DNA from: Cereibacter changlensis JA139
GTDB lineage: Bacteria; Pseudomonadota; Alphaproteobacteria; Rhodobacterales; Rhodobacteraceae
Assembly (NCBI RefSeq): GCF_003034985.1
Contig: NZ_PZKG01000004.1
Span: 1 to 64,000 of the forward strand
Length of the DNA stretch: 64,000 nt
Direction: 5' to 3'
Part shown: one piece after another, positions 55,253-64,000 of the stretch
Numbering within the stretch: position 1 is the stretch's first letter
How the letters are laid out: each line of letters starts with the position of its first letter
Program-made: the position numbers and the translations under genes
The notes under the pieces: generated by a model
Databases searched by the model: none
What the model saw: the letters and a program-made list of their open reading frames with translations, nothing else
Told to the model about the DNA's origin: nothing

Positions 55253-57803
55253 TCAGTAGAGCCCGCCGGAGCTCAAAGTGCCGAAATCGGCCTTCTTCGG
55301 GATCACCAGCGTCTCGCCGGTGGCGGTGGTCACCGTCGCCCCCTCCTCGCCGCTTTCGCCATAGGCAAAGAGCGGCAGGTTCGACCCCATCGCGAAGCCG
55401 CCGTCGACCAGCGCGCCCAGACCGAAGATCGGGTCCTCGCCCTCGCGGAAGTATTCGGCCACGACATTCTCGCCCGAGGCGTCATCCGGCAGGCGCGCGC
55501 CGGTGAAGCGGTCGATCTTGATGAAATAGCCGCCCGGCGGCACGCGGAACTCGGAGCCGCCGTATTTCTTCACCGCCTTCGACATGAACTCCTGGAACAC
55601 CGGCCCGCAGAAGCCGCCGCCCGAGGCCGAGCCCATGCTGCGCGGCTGGTCGTAGCCGATGTAGCAGCCGGCGACGATGTTCGAGGTGTAGCCGATGAAC
55701 CACACGTCCTTGGCGTCATTGGTGGTGCCGGTCTTGCCCGCCACCGGCACCGGCAGGTTGATGCCCCGCCCGGTGCCGCGCTGCACCACGCCCTGCATCA
55801 TCGAGGTCAGCTGATAGGCGGTGATCGCATCCATCACCCGCTCGCGGTTGGTGTCGATCCGCGGCCCGCGGCCCGGCTGCAGCGAGGCCAGCGTGCAATC
55901 CTCGCAGACCCGCTGGTCGTGGCGGTAGACGGTCTTGCCGTAGCGGTCCTGCACCCGGTCGACCAGCGTCGGCTCCACCCGTTCGCCGCCATTGGCGAAC
56001 ATGGCGTAGGCCGCCACCATCTTCCACAGCGTCGTCTCCTCGGCCCCCAGCGAGTTGGCGAGGAACTGGCCCATCCGGTCATAGACCCCGAACCGCTCGG
56101 CATAGCCGGCGACGGTCTCCATGCCGATCTCCTGCGCGATCCGCACCGTCATCAGGTTGCGCGACTGCTCGATCCCGGTACGCAGCGGGGCCGGGCCGTA
56201 GAACTTGTTCGAGGCGTTCTTCGGCGTCCAGAGCCCCTGCGGCGTCATCACCTCGATCGGCGCGTCGATGACGATGGTCGCCGGGGTGAAGCCCGAATCC
56301 AGCGCCGCGGCATAGACGAAGGGCTTGAAGCTCGACCCCGGCTGGCGCGTCGCCTGGGTGGCGCGGTTGAACACCGAATCCTGGTAGCTGAACCCGCCCT
56401 GCATGGCGAGCACCCTGCCAGAGTTCACATCCATCGCCATGAAGGCGCCCTGCACCTCCGGCACCTGGCGCAGTGACCAGCGGCGGAAGCTGCCGTCGTC
56501 ATCGCTGGTGACGGCGCGCACCAGCACCACGTCGCCCACCGACACCAGATCGCCGGCGCTGCGCGCCTTCGGCCCCAGCCTTCCGTCGGCCTGCCGCTTG
56601 CGCGCCCAGGTCACGTCCTCGGCCGGGATGAAATGGCCGTCCTCATCCTCGGGCACGCCCTCGATGCCGATCCGGGCCGCGCTGTCGCCGACCTCGAGCA
56701 CCACCGCCGGATGCCAATCGGCCACGTCGCGCGGCACCTTCACCCCCGCCAGCGCCGGGCGCCAGCTGTCCTCGTTCACCAGCGCCTCGGCGGGCAGCAC
56801 CTGCCGGGTGCCGCGCCAGATGCCCTGGTTGCGGTCGAATTTCTCCAGCCCGTCGCGCAGCGCCTCGGCGGCCTCCAGCTGCAGCTCCGGGTCCACCGTG
56901 GCGCGGATGGTCAGACCGCCGCCGAAGAACTCCTCCTCGCCGAAGCTGCCCGACAGCTGGCGGCGGATCTCGTCGGTGAAATAGTCGCGCGGCGGCAGGG
57001 CCTGGCGGAAGGCCGGGTAATCGCCGTTCTGCACCGAGCGCAGCGGCTGGTTCAGCGCGGTCTGCAGCGTCGGCTCGTCGATATAGCCGTTGTCGAACAT
57101 CTCGCGCAGCACGTAGTTGCGCCGCTCGGTGACCCGCTCCTTGGCGCGGACCGGGTGATACTGGCTCGGCGCCTGCGGCATCGCCGCCAGCATCGCCGCC
57201 TCGTCCACCGTCAGCTGGCTGAGAGTCTTGTTGAAATAGGTCTGCGCCGCCGCCGCCACCCCGTAGGAGTTCTGGCCGAGGAAGATCTCGTTCAGATAGA
57301 GCTCTAGGATCTTGTCCTTCGACAGCGTCTCCTCGATCCTGGTCGCGAGGATGATCTCCTTGATCTTGCGCTCGCCGGTGCGATCGCCCGACAAGAGGAA
57401 GTTCTTCATCACCTGCTGGGTGATGGTCGACGGCCCCGCGCACGTTCGACCCGCGCGACCGGATCGCCTCGAAGGCCGCCGCCGCGATGCCGCGGGCGTC
57501 ATAGCCATGGTGGGTGTAGAAGTTCTTGTCCTCGGCGCTGATGAAGGCGTTTTTCACCTGATCCGGGATATCCTCGATCGGGGTGAACAGCCGCCGCTCA
57601 TGGGCGAATTCGTCGATCATGTTGCCCTCGCCGGAGTAGATCCGGCTGATCGTCGGCGGGGCGTATTGCGCGAGGCTCTCATGGCTCGGCAGGTCGCGGG
57701 AATACATCCAGAAGATCGCGCCGATGGTCAGCGCGACCGCGAAGATGCCCAGCGTCAACGCGGTGAAGATGGCCCCGAAGAAGGACCCGACGAACCTGAC
57801 CAA
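55253..57803 (-). pseudogene. mrcA: penicillin-binding protein 1A, interrupted by a one-base frameshift
   Basis: The first part (TTG start at 57803, GAGG 8 bases upstream) encodes the membrane anchor LVRFVGSFFGAIFTALTLG and the transglycosylase start EDKNFYTHHGYDARGIAAAA. After SRGSNVRGA the frame is lost, while another frame resumes with PSTITQQVMKNFLLSGDRTG and continues to the end. One base too many in 57431-57437 explains this. The rest is intact: transpeptidase boxes SSFK, SRN and KTGTT and the end LSSGGLY. The whole would be about 849 residues. PBP1A polymerises and cross-links peptidoglycan. The run of four C at the break suggests a sequencing or assembly error as much as a true mutation. 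Confidence 0.8.
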
Positions 57804-57902
57804 TGAAATATCCTCGTTGTGCGCGGCCCTTATACACGCGGCCGCCCCGAAGGTCAAAAGCTGCATCCGGGATATGGTTCGCAATCGCGCGAGCGCGGCG
57901 GA

Positions 57903-59096
57903 TCAGCGCCGCAGCAGCTTCGACAGCGCCGCATCCTCGGCCGTCCAGACCTTCAGCCCGTCGAGCAGCGCCCCGGCCATCGCAGCGCGCCAGACCGGGT
58001 CCTGCAACCGCGCCAGATCCTCGGGGCTTGAGAGGAAGCCGAGCTCCACGAGGACCGAGGGAATATCCGGCGATTTCAGCACCGAGAAGCCCGCCGATTG
58101 CCGGGCATGGCGGTGCATCGGCAGATCGGCGGCCTTGATCGAGGCCTCCAGCGCCAGCGACAGCCGCTCGCTGCGCGGCATGGTCTCGACCCGCGCGATG
58201 TCCATCAGCACCTTGGCCACCAGATCGTCCTGCCCGGTCAGATCGACCCCCGACAGCAGGTCGTCGCGGTCATGCCGCTCGGCCAGCGCCGCCCCTGCCA
58301 CATCCGAGGCCTCCTCGGACAGGGTGTAGAGCGTCGCCCCCACCGCCTCGCCCTCGGCCAGCGCATCGGCATGCAGCGAGACGAAGACATGCGCCTGCGC
58401 CTCATGCGCCAGGGTGATCCGGGTCTCCAGCGGCACGAAGCTGTCCTCCTCGCGGGTCATCGCCACGCGGAACCCGCCGTCGCGCAGCAGAAGCTCCTTC
58501 AGCTCGCGGGCGAAGCTCAGCATCAGCTGCGCCTCGCTCAGCCCGCCGCGCTCGGCCCCGGGGTCGAGCCCGCCATGACCCGGGTCCAGCACCACGACCA
58601 GCGGCCCCCGCCCCTCGGTCGCCGCCGTGGTCAGGGCGGCGGGCGGCAGCGCCCAGCCCGGCGGCTCCGGCTGCGCGGCGCGCTTGGCGAACTCCTCCTC
58701 GCTGGCCCGCGCCAGCCGCACCGAGACGCGGGTCGCGTTGCCGGTCGTCATCCCGGCCTCGCTCACCGTGTAGGGCCCGTCCAGTTCCAGCACCAACCGC
58801 GACCAGCCGGGGCGGTAGACCCCGGCGCGCAGGCCCAGCACCCGGTCGCTGTCCTCCTCCACCGCGCCGATGCCGGTGAAATCCACCTCGCGGAAGTCGA
58901 GCACCAGCCGCGGCGGCTGATCCATCACCCGCACCCGCCAGGGCACCGGCTGCGACAGCGCCAGCTCCAGCCCGACCCCGCGCCGCACGTCCTCGACATG
59001 GCTCGCCGCCGGGTCGAGCCGCGCCACCGCGGTCAGCTCCTGCGCGCCGACCGCCGAAGCCACAAGCAGCGCCAGACCGGCCAGAACGCCCCGCAT
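57903..59096 (-). CDS. amiC: periplasmic N-acetylmuramoyl-L-alanine amidase (AMIN plus Amidase_3)
   Basis: 397 residues with a Sec signal (MRGVLAGLALLVASAVGAQ). The AMIN domain at about 25-130 (LVLDFREVDFTGI, LELDGPYTVSEAG) should bind peptidoglycan. The zinc amidase domain (about 165-390) has VLDPGHGGLDPGAERGGLSE with the first His and Glu, the second His in SLHADALAEGEAVGA, and the catalytic Glu in PSVLVELGFLSSPED. It cuts the amide between MurNAc and the stem peptide during cell separation. It lies 99 bp upstream of the PBP1A gene on the same strand and 5 bp after the aminotransferase gene, suggesting one operon. Confidence 0.93.
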   Translation of the reverse strand: MRGVLAGLALLVASAVGAQELTAVARLDPAASHVEDVRRGVGLELALSQPVPWRVRVMDQPPRLVLDFREVDFTGIGAVEEDSDRVLGLRAGVYRPGWSRLVLELDGPYTVSEAGMTTGNATRVSVRLARASEEEFAKRAAQPEPPGWALPPAALTTAATEGRGPLVVVLDPGHGGLDPGAERGGLSEAQLMLSFARELKELLLRDGGFRVAMTREEDSFVPLETRITLAHEAQAHVFVSLHADALAEGEAVGATLYTLSEEASDVAGAALAERHDRDDLLSGVDLTGQDDLVAKVLMDIARVETMPRSERLSLALEASIKAADLPMHRHARQSAGFSVLKSPDIPSVLVELGFLSSPEDLARLQDPVWRAAMAGALLDGLKVWTAEDAALSKLLRR

Positions 59097-59101
59097 CCCG
59101 C

Positions 59102-60250
59102 TCAGCCCCGCGCCGCCATGAAGGCCTTCAGCCGCGCCAGCCCCTCGACGATTTCCGCCCTGCCCTGCGCATAGGAAAAGCGCAGGGTCCGCGCCCCGCG
59201 CTCGGGATCGAAATCCAGCCCCGGCGTCACCGCCACCCCGGCGCCGTTCAGGATCTCGGCGGCGAAGGCCAGCGAGTCATCGGTGAATTCCGACACATCG
59301 GCATAGACATAGAAGGCCCCGTCCGGCGGCGCGAAGCGGGTGAAGCCCGCCTCGGGCAGCCCCTCCAGCATCAGCTGGCGGTTCTCGGCATAGACGGCGC
59401 GGTTCGCCTCCAGCTCCTGCACGCAGTCGAGCGCCGCCAGCGCCGCCACCTGACTGGCATGCGAGGGGCAGATGAACATGTTCTGCGCCAGCCGCTCCAC
59501 CAGCCGGATATGATCCTCCGGCACCACCATCCAGCCGATGCGCCAGCCGGTCATGCTGAAATACTTGGAGAAGGAGTTGATCACATAGAGATCGTCCGAA
59601 ATCTCCAGCGCCGAGACCGCGCGCTGGCCGAAGTCGAGCCCGTGATAGATCTCGTCCGAGATGAAGGCGATGCCGCGCGCCTGCGCATGGCCGATCAGCG
59701 CCGCCAGCTCTTCCCGCCCCAGCATCGTGCCCGAGGGATTGCCCGGCGAGGCGACGATCAGCCCGGCCAGATCCGCCACCGGCTCCAGATCGGCGGGCAC
59801 CGGCTGCAGCCGGTTCGCCTCCGAGGCGGCGACGCCGACGGGCTCGAGGCTCAGCGCCTTCAGGATCTGGCGGTAGGACGGATAGCAGGGCTCGCCCAGC
59901 GCCACCCTGTCGCCCGCATCGAACAGCGCGGTGAAGGCCAGCAGGAAAGCCGACGACGCCCCGGCGGTGATCACCACCCGCGACGGGTCGATCTCCAGCC
60001 CGTACCAGCGCTGATAGAGCCCCGCGATCCCGACCCGCAGCTCCATCAGCCCCAGCCCGGCGGTGTAGCCCAGCGGCCCCGCCTCCATCGCCGCCCCAAG
60101 CGCCGCGCGGGCGGCGGCGGGGGCCGGCGTGCCGGGCTGGCCGATCTCCATATGCACGATATGCCGCCCCGCCGCTTCCAGCGCGCGCGCCTGCTCCATC
60201 ACGTCCATCACAATGAAGGGATCGACCGCCCCGCGTCTTGATACCCGCAT
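59102..60250 (-). CDS. class I/II PLP-dependent aminotransferase
   Basis: 382 residues, normal for the aspartate-aminotransferase fold. Motifs: [20 protein letters not shown] at the N-terminus, VVITAGASSAFLLAFTALFD, SPGNPSGTMLGREELAAL, FISDEIYHGLDF, and the PLP lysine in SFSKYFSMTGWRIGWMVVP. The C-terminal Arg in TLRFSYAQGRAE binds the substrate carboxylate. The specificity cannot be fixed; related genes are annotated as aspartate/tyrosine aminotransferases. It is the first gene before amiC (5-bp gap), and divergent from the DsbA-like gene with 176 bp between the starts. Confidence 0.9.
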   Translation of the reverse strand: MRVSRRGAVDPFIVMDVMEQARALEAAGRHIVHMEIGQPGTPAPAAARAALGAAMEAGPLGYTAGLGLMELRVGIAGLYQRWYGLEIDPSRVVITAGASSAFLLAFTALFDAGDRVALGEPCYPSYRQILKALSLEPVGVAASEANRLQPVPADLEPVADLAGLIVASPGNPSGTMLGREELAALIGHAQARGIAFISDEIYHGLDFGQRAVSALEISDDLYVINSFSKYFSMTGWRIGWMVVPEDHIRLVERLAQNMFICPSHASQVAALAALDCVQELEANRAVYAENRQLMLEGLPEAGFTRFAPPDGAFYVYADVSEFTDDSLAFAAEILNGAGVAVTPGLDFDPERGARTLRFSYAQGRAEIVEGLARLKAFMAARG

Positions 60251-60426
60251 TCCCTGCCCCGTAAGCTTGCCTTGCCCCGTTCCTGAGACTTCGGGCGCGG
60301 AAGGTCAATGGCGGCACAAGGCCCCGGGGCGCGACCCCGCTTGCCAACCGGCCCCTTTCGGTGTTCCTGACCGGACCGGCCCCGCGCCCCCATTCACGGC
60401 GATTTCGCCAGATCCGGAGAGACCCC

Positions 60427-61176
60427 ATGAAGTTCCCCGCCCTCGGCCCCGCCGCCTTGATCGCTGCGCTGCTCGCCACCACCGCACCGCTCGCGGCGCA
60501 GGAGATGACCGACGCCGAACGCACAGCCTTCCGCGCCGAGGTCCGCGCCTATCTCGTGGAAAACCCCGAAGTGCTGATCGAGGCGATGACCGCGCTCGAG
60601 GCCAAGCAGCAGGCCGAGCAGGCCAACAACGACCTCACGCTGCTGCGCGACAATTCCGAGGAGATCTTCCGCGACCCGGCGAGCTGGGCCGGCGGCAATC
60701 TGGAAGGCGACATCACGCTTGTCGAATTCGTCGACTACCGCTGCGGCTATTGCCGCAAGGCGCATGACGAGGTGGCCGAGCTGGTGCAATCCGACGGCAA
60801 CATCCGCTTCGTGCTGAAGGAATATCCGATCCTCGGCGAGGAATCGCTGGTCGCCTCGCGCTTCGCCATCGCCGTGCGCCAGCTGGCCGGGGACGAGGCC
60901 TACAAGCAGGCGCATGACACGCTGATCGCCTTCCGCGGCGACATCAACACCGATACGCTGGGCCGGCTTGCCTCCGACATGGGGCTCGACAGCGCGGCGA
61001 TCCTCGCCCGCATGGACGCGCCCGAGGTGACGGCGGTGATCGAGGCGAACCATGCGCTGGCGACCAAGCTCGACGTCAGCGGCACGCCGACCTTCGTGCT
61101 CGACCGCACCATGGTCCGCGGCTATGTGCCGCTGGACGGCATGCGCCAGATCGTCGAGGGCCAGCGCGCCGGCTGA
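60427..61176 (+). CDS. DsbA-family periplasmic thiol oxidoreductase
   Basis: 249 residues with a Sec signal (MKFPALGPAALIAALLATTA). A helical N-terminal segment (30-80, EQANNDLTLLRDNSEEIFRD) resembles the dimerisation part of ScsC/BdbD-type proteins. The thioredoxin fold carries the active site EFVDYRCGYCRKAHDE and the cis-proline loop VSGTPTFVL. It likely introduces or shuffles disulfides in exported proteins. The gene is monocistronic, convergent with ispG (19 bp between stops) and divergent from the aminotransferase. Confidence 0.9.
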   Translation: MKFPALGPAALIAALLATTAPLAAQEMTDAERTAFRAEVRAYLVENPEVLIEAMTALEAKQQAEQANNDLTLLRDNSEEIFRDPASWAGGNLEGDITLVEFVDYRCGYCRKAHDEVAELVQSDGNIRFVLKEYPILGEESLVASRFAIAVRQLAGDEAYKQAHDTLIAFRGDINTDTLGRLASDMGLDSAAILARMDAPEVTAVIEANHALATKLDVSGTPTFVLDRTMVRGYVPLDGMRQIVEGQRAG

Positions 61177-61195
61177 CCCTTCCCGGCCGGGGCGG

Positions 61196-62329
61196 TTACT
61201 CCGCCGCCTCGGCCGCCGCCGCTTCCGTCGCCTGGATCTCGGCGGCCTTCTGTTCCACCAGGCTCACGATCTCGTCGATCATCCGCTCGTTGCCGAGCTT
61301 GTGCACCTGCTTGCCGGCCAGATAGACCATCCCCGACCCGTTGCCGCCGCCGGTGAAGCCGATATCGGTCATCAGCGCCTCGCCCGGTCCGTTCACCACG
61401 CAACCGATGATCGACAGGCTCATCGAGGTGGTGACATGCGCCAGCCGGTCCTCCAGCGTCGACACCGTCTTGATCACGTCGAAGCCCTGCCGGGCACAGG
61501 ACGGGCAGGAGATGATCGTGACGCCGCGGTGCCGCAGCCCCAGCGACTTCAGGATCTCGTAGCCGACCTTCACCTCTTCCACCGGATCGGCGGAGAGCGA
61601 GACGCGCAGCGTGTCGCCGATGCCGTTCCACAGAAGGTTGCCTAGCCCCACCGCCGATTTCACCGTGCCGGAGGTCAGCCCCCCCGCCTCGGTGATCCCG
61701 AGGTGGATCGGCGCGTCGGTCGCATCGGCCAGCGCCTGATAGGCGGCGGCGGCAAGGAACACGTCCGACGCCTTCACCGAAATCTTGAATTCGTGGAAGT
61801 CGTTGTCCTGCAGGATCTTGATGTGGTCGAGCCCGCTCTCCACCATCGCGTCCGGGCAGGGCTCGCCGTATTTCTCCAGCAGATGCCGCTCCAGCGAACC
61901 CGCATTGACGCCGATGCGGATCGAACAGCCGTGGTCCTTGGCCGCCTTGATCACCTCGCGCACCCGGCTCGCGTCGCCGATGTTGCCCGGGTTGATCCTG
62001 AGACAGGCCGCCCCGGCCTCCGCCGCCTCGATGGCGCGCTTGTAGTGGAAATGGATGTCGGCGACGATCGGCACCGGGCTTGCCGCGCAGATCTGCTTCA
62101 GCGCCGCGGTCGAGGCCTCGTCCGGCGTCGAGATCCGCACGATATCCGCCCCGGCGTCGGCGCAGCGCTGCACCTGGGCGATGGTCGCCGCCACGTCATG
62201 CGTCAGCGTGTTGGTCATGGTCTGCACCGAGATCGGCGCGTCGCCCCCAACGGCGACCTTGCCCACCATGATCTGGCGCGACTTGCGGCGATAGATGTTC
62301 CGCCAGGGGCGGACGTGATTCAAGGACAT
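61196..62329 (-). CDS. ispG: 4-hydroxy-3-methylbut-2-enyl-diphosphate synthase (flavodoxin)
   Basis: 377 residues. The TIM-barrel start [20 protein letters not shown], the conserved LRINPGNIG and [11 protein letters not shown] segments, and the 4Fe-4S cysteines in [13 protein letters not shown] and [12 protein letters not shown] are complete. The enzyme converts MEcPP to HMBPP in the MEP isoprenoid pathway with reduced flavodoxin or ferredoxin. The C-terminal 25 residues are Ala/Glu-rich and probably disordered. It is 93 bp downstream of the RodZ-like gene on the same strand, an arrangement common in Alphaproteobacteria. Confidence 0.97.
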   Translation of the reverse strand: MSLNHVRPWRNIYRRKSRQIMVGKVAVGGDAPISVQTMTNTLTHDVAATIAQVQRCADAGADIVRISTPDEASTAALKQICAASPVPIVADIHFHYKRAIEAAEAGAACLRINPGNIGDASRVREVIKAAKDHGCSIRIGVNAGSLERHLLEKYGEPCPDAMVESGLDHIKILQDNDFHEFKISVKASDVFLAAAAYQALADATDAPIHLGITEAGGLTSGTVKSAVGLGNLLWNGIGDTLRVSLSADPVEEVKVGYEILKSLGLRHRGVTIISCPSCARQGFDVIKTVSTLEDRLAHVTTSMSLSIIGCVVNGPGEALMTDIGFTGGGNGSGMVYLAGKQVHKLGNERMIDEIVSLVEQKAAEIQATEAAAAEAAE

Positions 62330-62422
62330 GGGAACCTCGGGTCAGAGTTGCCCCATAGATACGCCCTGCGACGTCTCGGGGCAACCGCCTGCGCCAAAAC
62401 GCCCTTGTTACCGGGTGTCGGC

Positions 62423-63649
62423 TTACTGGGTGTCGGCCTGGGCCAGCTTCACGAAGCGGGCGAGATCGGCGTCGCCAGTCAGATCGGCCTCGGCATAGCT
62501 CTCGGTCAGCGCGTCGGGCGTCAGCGCGACATTCTTCACCACCTGCGCTCCCGGCGCGGCCGGGCCGTAGGTCTTGCCGTTCACCGCGAAATACAGCGAG
62601 CCGGAATTGCCGGCGCGCAGCACGGCGGCGGCTTCCATCTGCGGCACCTCGTAGCGCTCGCCCGAGTCGAGGATCTTCTCGAAGAGCACCGTCCCATCGG
62701 CCGCGGAAACCCGCACCCAGGACGGGCGCACCGCCAGCAGCTCCACCTTCGGCGCCACCGGCTCCACCACCTGCACCGCGTCGGCCACGGCCTGCTCGAT
62801 CGCCGAGGCGGTCGCTGCGGCCTGGATCGGCACGGCATTCGGCATCAGCCCAAGGTCGCGCGGGTTGATCGAGGCGATCGGCCCGTCGCGCGAGGTCAGC
62901 ACCGGCACATCCAGCGCCTGAGGACGGTAGAGCCGCGCCATCAGGTCCGGCGCCGCCGCCTCCGCATCACTGGCCGCAAGCTCGGTCTCCGCCGCTTCCG
63001 GCGCGCTGCGCACCAAAGGCGGCACGCCGCTCACATTGCCCAGCGGGTCGATCTCGGCCACCACCTTCGGGGCCTGATCCACCGGGGCCAGCTGCACGCG
63101 CTGAACCTCCTGCAACACCGACCAGCCGCCGTAGCCGATGGCCCCGATCAGCGCCAGCAGCACCAGCACAGACCCGACGGCGCCGGGCTCGACATTGGCG
63201 AAGACGCTCTGGGTGCGGGGCACGAAGACCGCGTTCGGATCGCCGAGCGGGTCGTGATGTTCGGAGGGCACCTTGCGCGGCGGGCGGGCGGGCGAGGCCG
63301 CCGCCGACATGCCATGCGCAACGGTGAAATTCGCTTCGGCGCAGAAGCGGGTATAGGCCCATTCCGTGTCCATGCCGAGATAGCGGGCATAGGAGCGGAC
63401 ATAGCCCGCCACGAAACCCTGCGTCTCGAAGGCCGAGACGTCGCAGTTCTCGATGGCGGCGATGTAGGTGGCCTTGATCTTCAACTCGCGTTGGACATCG
63501 AGCAGCGACTTGCCCAAAGTCGCGCGTTCACCGCGCATCAAATCCCCCAGACGCAGCTCGAAATCGTCGAAGCCTTTCGGCTTGTCGATTTCGGCGGTCG
63601 AAGGTTTGGTCCTCCGCCAGTTCATGCGTATTGCCCGTCCCTGCCCCAT
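62423..63649 (-). CDS. RodZ-like helix-turn-helix membrane protein
   Basis: 408 residues from 63649; the ATG at 63625 is an alternative start. The N-terminal HTH_25 domain (about 30-115; LRLGDLMRGERATLGKSLLD, TYIAAIENCDVSAFETQGFV, GYVRSYARYLGMD) is followed by a membrane helix at about 157-176 (VLVLLALIGAIGYGGW) and a C-terminal DUF4115 beta domain (about 300-375; SWVRVSAADGTVLFEKIL). This is the layout of RodZ, which ties the MreB cytoskeleton to the cell-wall elongation machinery. The linker of about 120 residues is Ala/Pro-rich. It is located between hemA and ispG on the same strand. Confidence 0.9.
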   Translation of the reverse strand: MGQGRAIRMNWRRTKPSTAEIDKPKGFDDFELRLGDLMRGERATLGKSLLDVQRELKIKATYIAAIENCDVSAFETQGFVAGYVRSYARYLGMDTEWAYTRFCAEANFTVAHGMSAAASPARPPRKVPSEHHDPLGDPNAVFVPRTQSVFANVEPGAVGSVLVLLALIGAIGYGGWSVLQEVQRVQLAPVDQAPKVVAEIDPLGNVSGVPPLVRSAPEAAETELAASDAEAAAPDLMARLYRPQALDVPVLTSRDGPIASINPRDLGLMPNAVPIQAAATASAIEQAVADAVQVVEPVAPKVELLAVRPSWVRVSAADGTVLFEKILDSGERYEVPQMEAAAVLRAGNSGSLYFAVNGKTYGPAAPGAQVVKNVALTPDALTESYAEADLTGDADLARFVKLAQADTQ

Positions 63650-63739
63650 GTCGCCTGAGCCTTTTTATCGTCCGACTCAGAAGCGTGCTATTGAGGAATA
63701 ATTAGCACAGGGCAGAGACGTTTGCATCCGCAGAAGCGT

Positions 63740-64000
63740 TCAGGCCGACACCTCGGCGCGATTCAGCGCACAGTGCTGCCAGAGCACATCCATCGCCTTC
63801 ACGACTGCGTCAATCTGCGCCGGATCGTGAACCGGCGACGGGGTGAAGCGCAGCCGCTCGGTGCCGCGCGGCACCGTCGGGAAGTTGATCGGCTGGACGT
63901 AGATGCCGAAGTGCTCCAGCAGCATGTCCGAGATCATCTTGCAATGGATGGGGTCGCCGACATGCACCGGCACGATATGCGACCCGTGGTCGATGATCGG
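63740..64000 (-). CDS. hemA: 5-aminolevulinate synthase, C-terminal part (runs off the window)
   Basis: 86 residues of the C-terminal end are visible, beginning PIIDHGSHIVPVHVGDPIHC and containing LLEHFGIYVQPINFPTVPRG and TERLRFTPSPVHDPAQIDAV. These are conserved blocks of ALAS, the PLP enzyme that joins glycine and succinyl-CoA in the alphaproteobacterial heme/bacteriochlorophyll route. Related alpha-oxoamine synthases (KBL, BioF) share the fold, but the VQPINFPTVPRGTERLR sequence is specific to ALAS. The start and catalytic lysine lie outside the window. The 90-bp gap to the RodZ-like gene holds nothing obvious. Confidence 0.9.
   Translation of the reverse strand, partial: PIIDHGSHIVPVHVGDPIHCKMISDMLLEHFGIYVQPINFPTVPRGTERLRFTPSPVHDPAQIDAVVKAMDVLWQHCALNRAEVSA

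Overview
The window is a G+C-rich chromosomal segment of an alphaproteobacterium, most likely a member of the Rhodobacteraceae/Paracoccaceae. Supporting signs are a 5-aminolevulinate synthase (C4 heme route) at the right edge, a LexA box of the alphaproteobacterial form GAAC-N7-GAAC in front of uvrA, an arginine-rich DUF1127 mini-protein, the small membrane protein next to gap, and the pairing of an M23 peptidase with a bactofilin. I cannot name the genus. No rRNA, tRNA, CRISPR array or intact insertion sequence was seen.

Region 1 (1-19.7 kb) is the most unusual part. After the 5' end of argE comes one long leftward transcription unit. Its first gene encodes a 4015-residue protein with an N-terminal LEPRLLMD motif, about 2500 residues of non-repetitive sequence and about 1300 residues of RTX-like glycine/aspartate repeats. 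Packed behind it are a DUF3467 protein, a membrane-anchored HlyD-type adaptor, a PqqD-like/M50-protease/HlyD fusion, a TolC/NodT-type lipoprotein channel, a second periplasmic adaptor and an Omp85-type beta barrel without POTRA domains. There is no ABC ATPase, so this looks like a dedicated export and maturation machine for the giant protein that differs from a classical type I system.

Region 2 (20-29.7 kb) is accessory in character. It holds a divergent two-component pair (7TM sensor kinase and OmpR-type regulator), an 844-bp gene-free stretch, a four-gene carrier-protein cassette (hexapeptide acyltransferase, ACP, SDR reductase, adenylate-forming ligase), a Tat-type transglutaminase-like protein and a diguanylate cyclase.

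Region 3 (29.7-64 kb) is mostly conserved chromosomal genes: DUF2934 and DUF808 proteins, gap, a DUF1127 protein, coaD, a CBS protein, LysR/mmsA, a Crp/Fnr regulator with DUF2892, uvrA with an SOS box, two MFS transporters, lpdA, DUF924, queA coupled to a giant AsmA-like protein, bcp with DUF455, M23 peptidase with bactofilin, DUF2189, prfB, a frameshifted mrcA, an amidase, an aminotransferase, a DsbA-like protein, ispG, a RodZ-like protein and the 3' end of hemA. Envelope and cell-wall genes (AsmA-like, M23, bactofilin, PBP1A, amidase, RodZ-like) are concentrated between 46 and 64 kb. Several neighbours overlap by 4-28 bp, which suggests translational coupling. Gene starts and functions are inferred from translated sequence and remembered family motifs; no database search was run.
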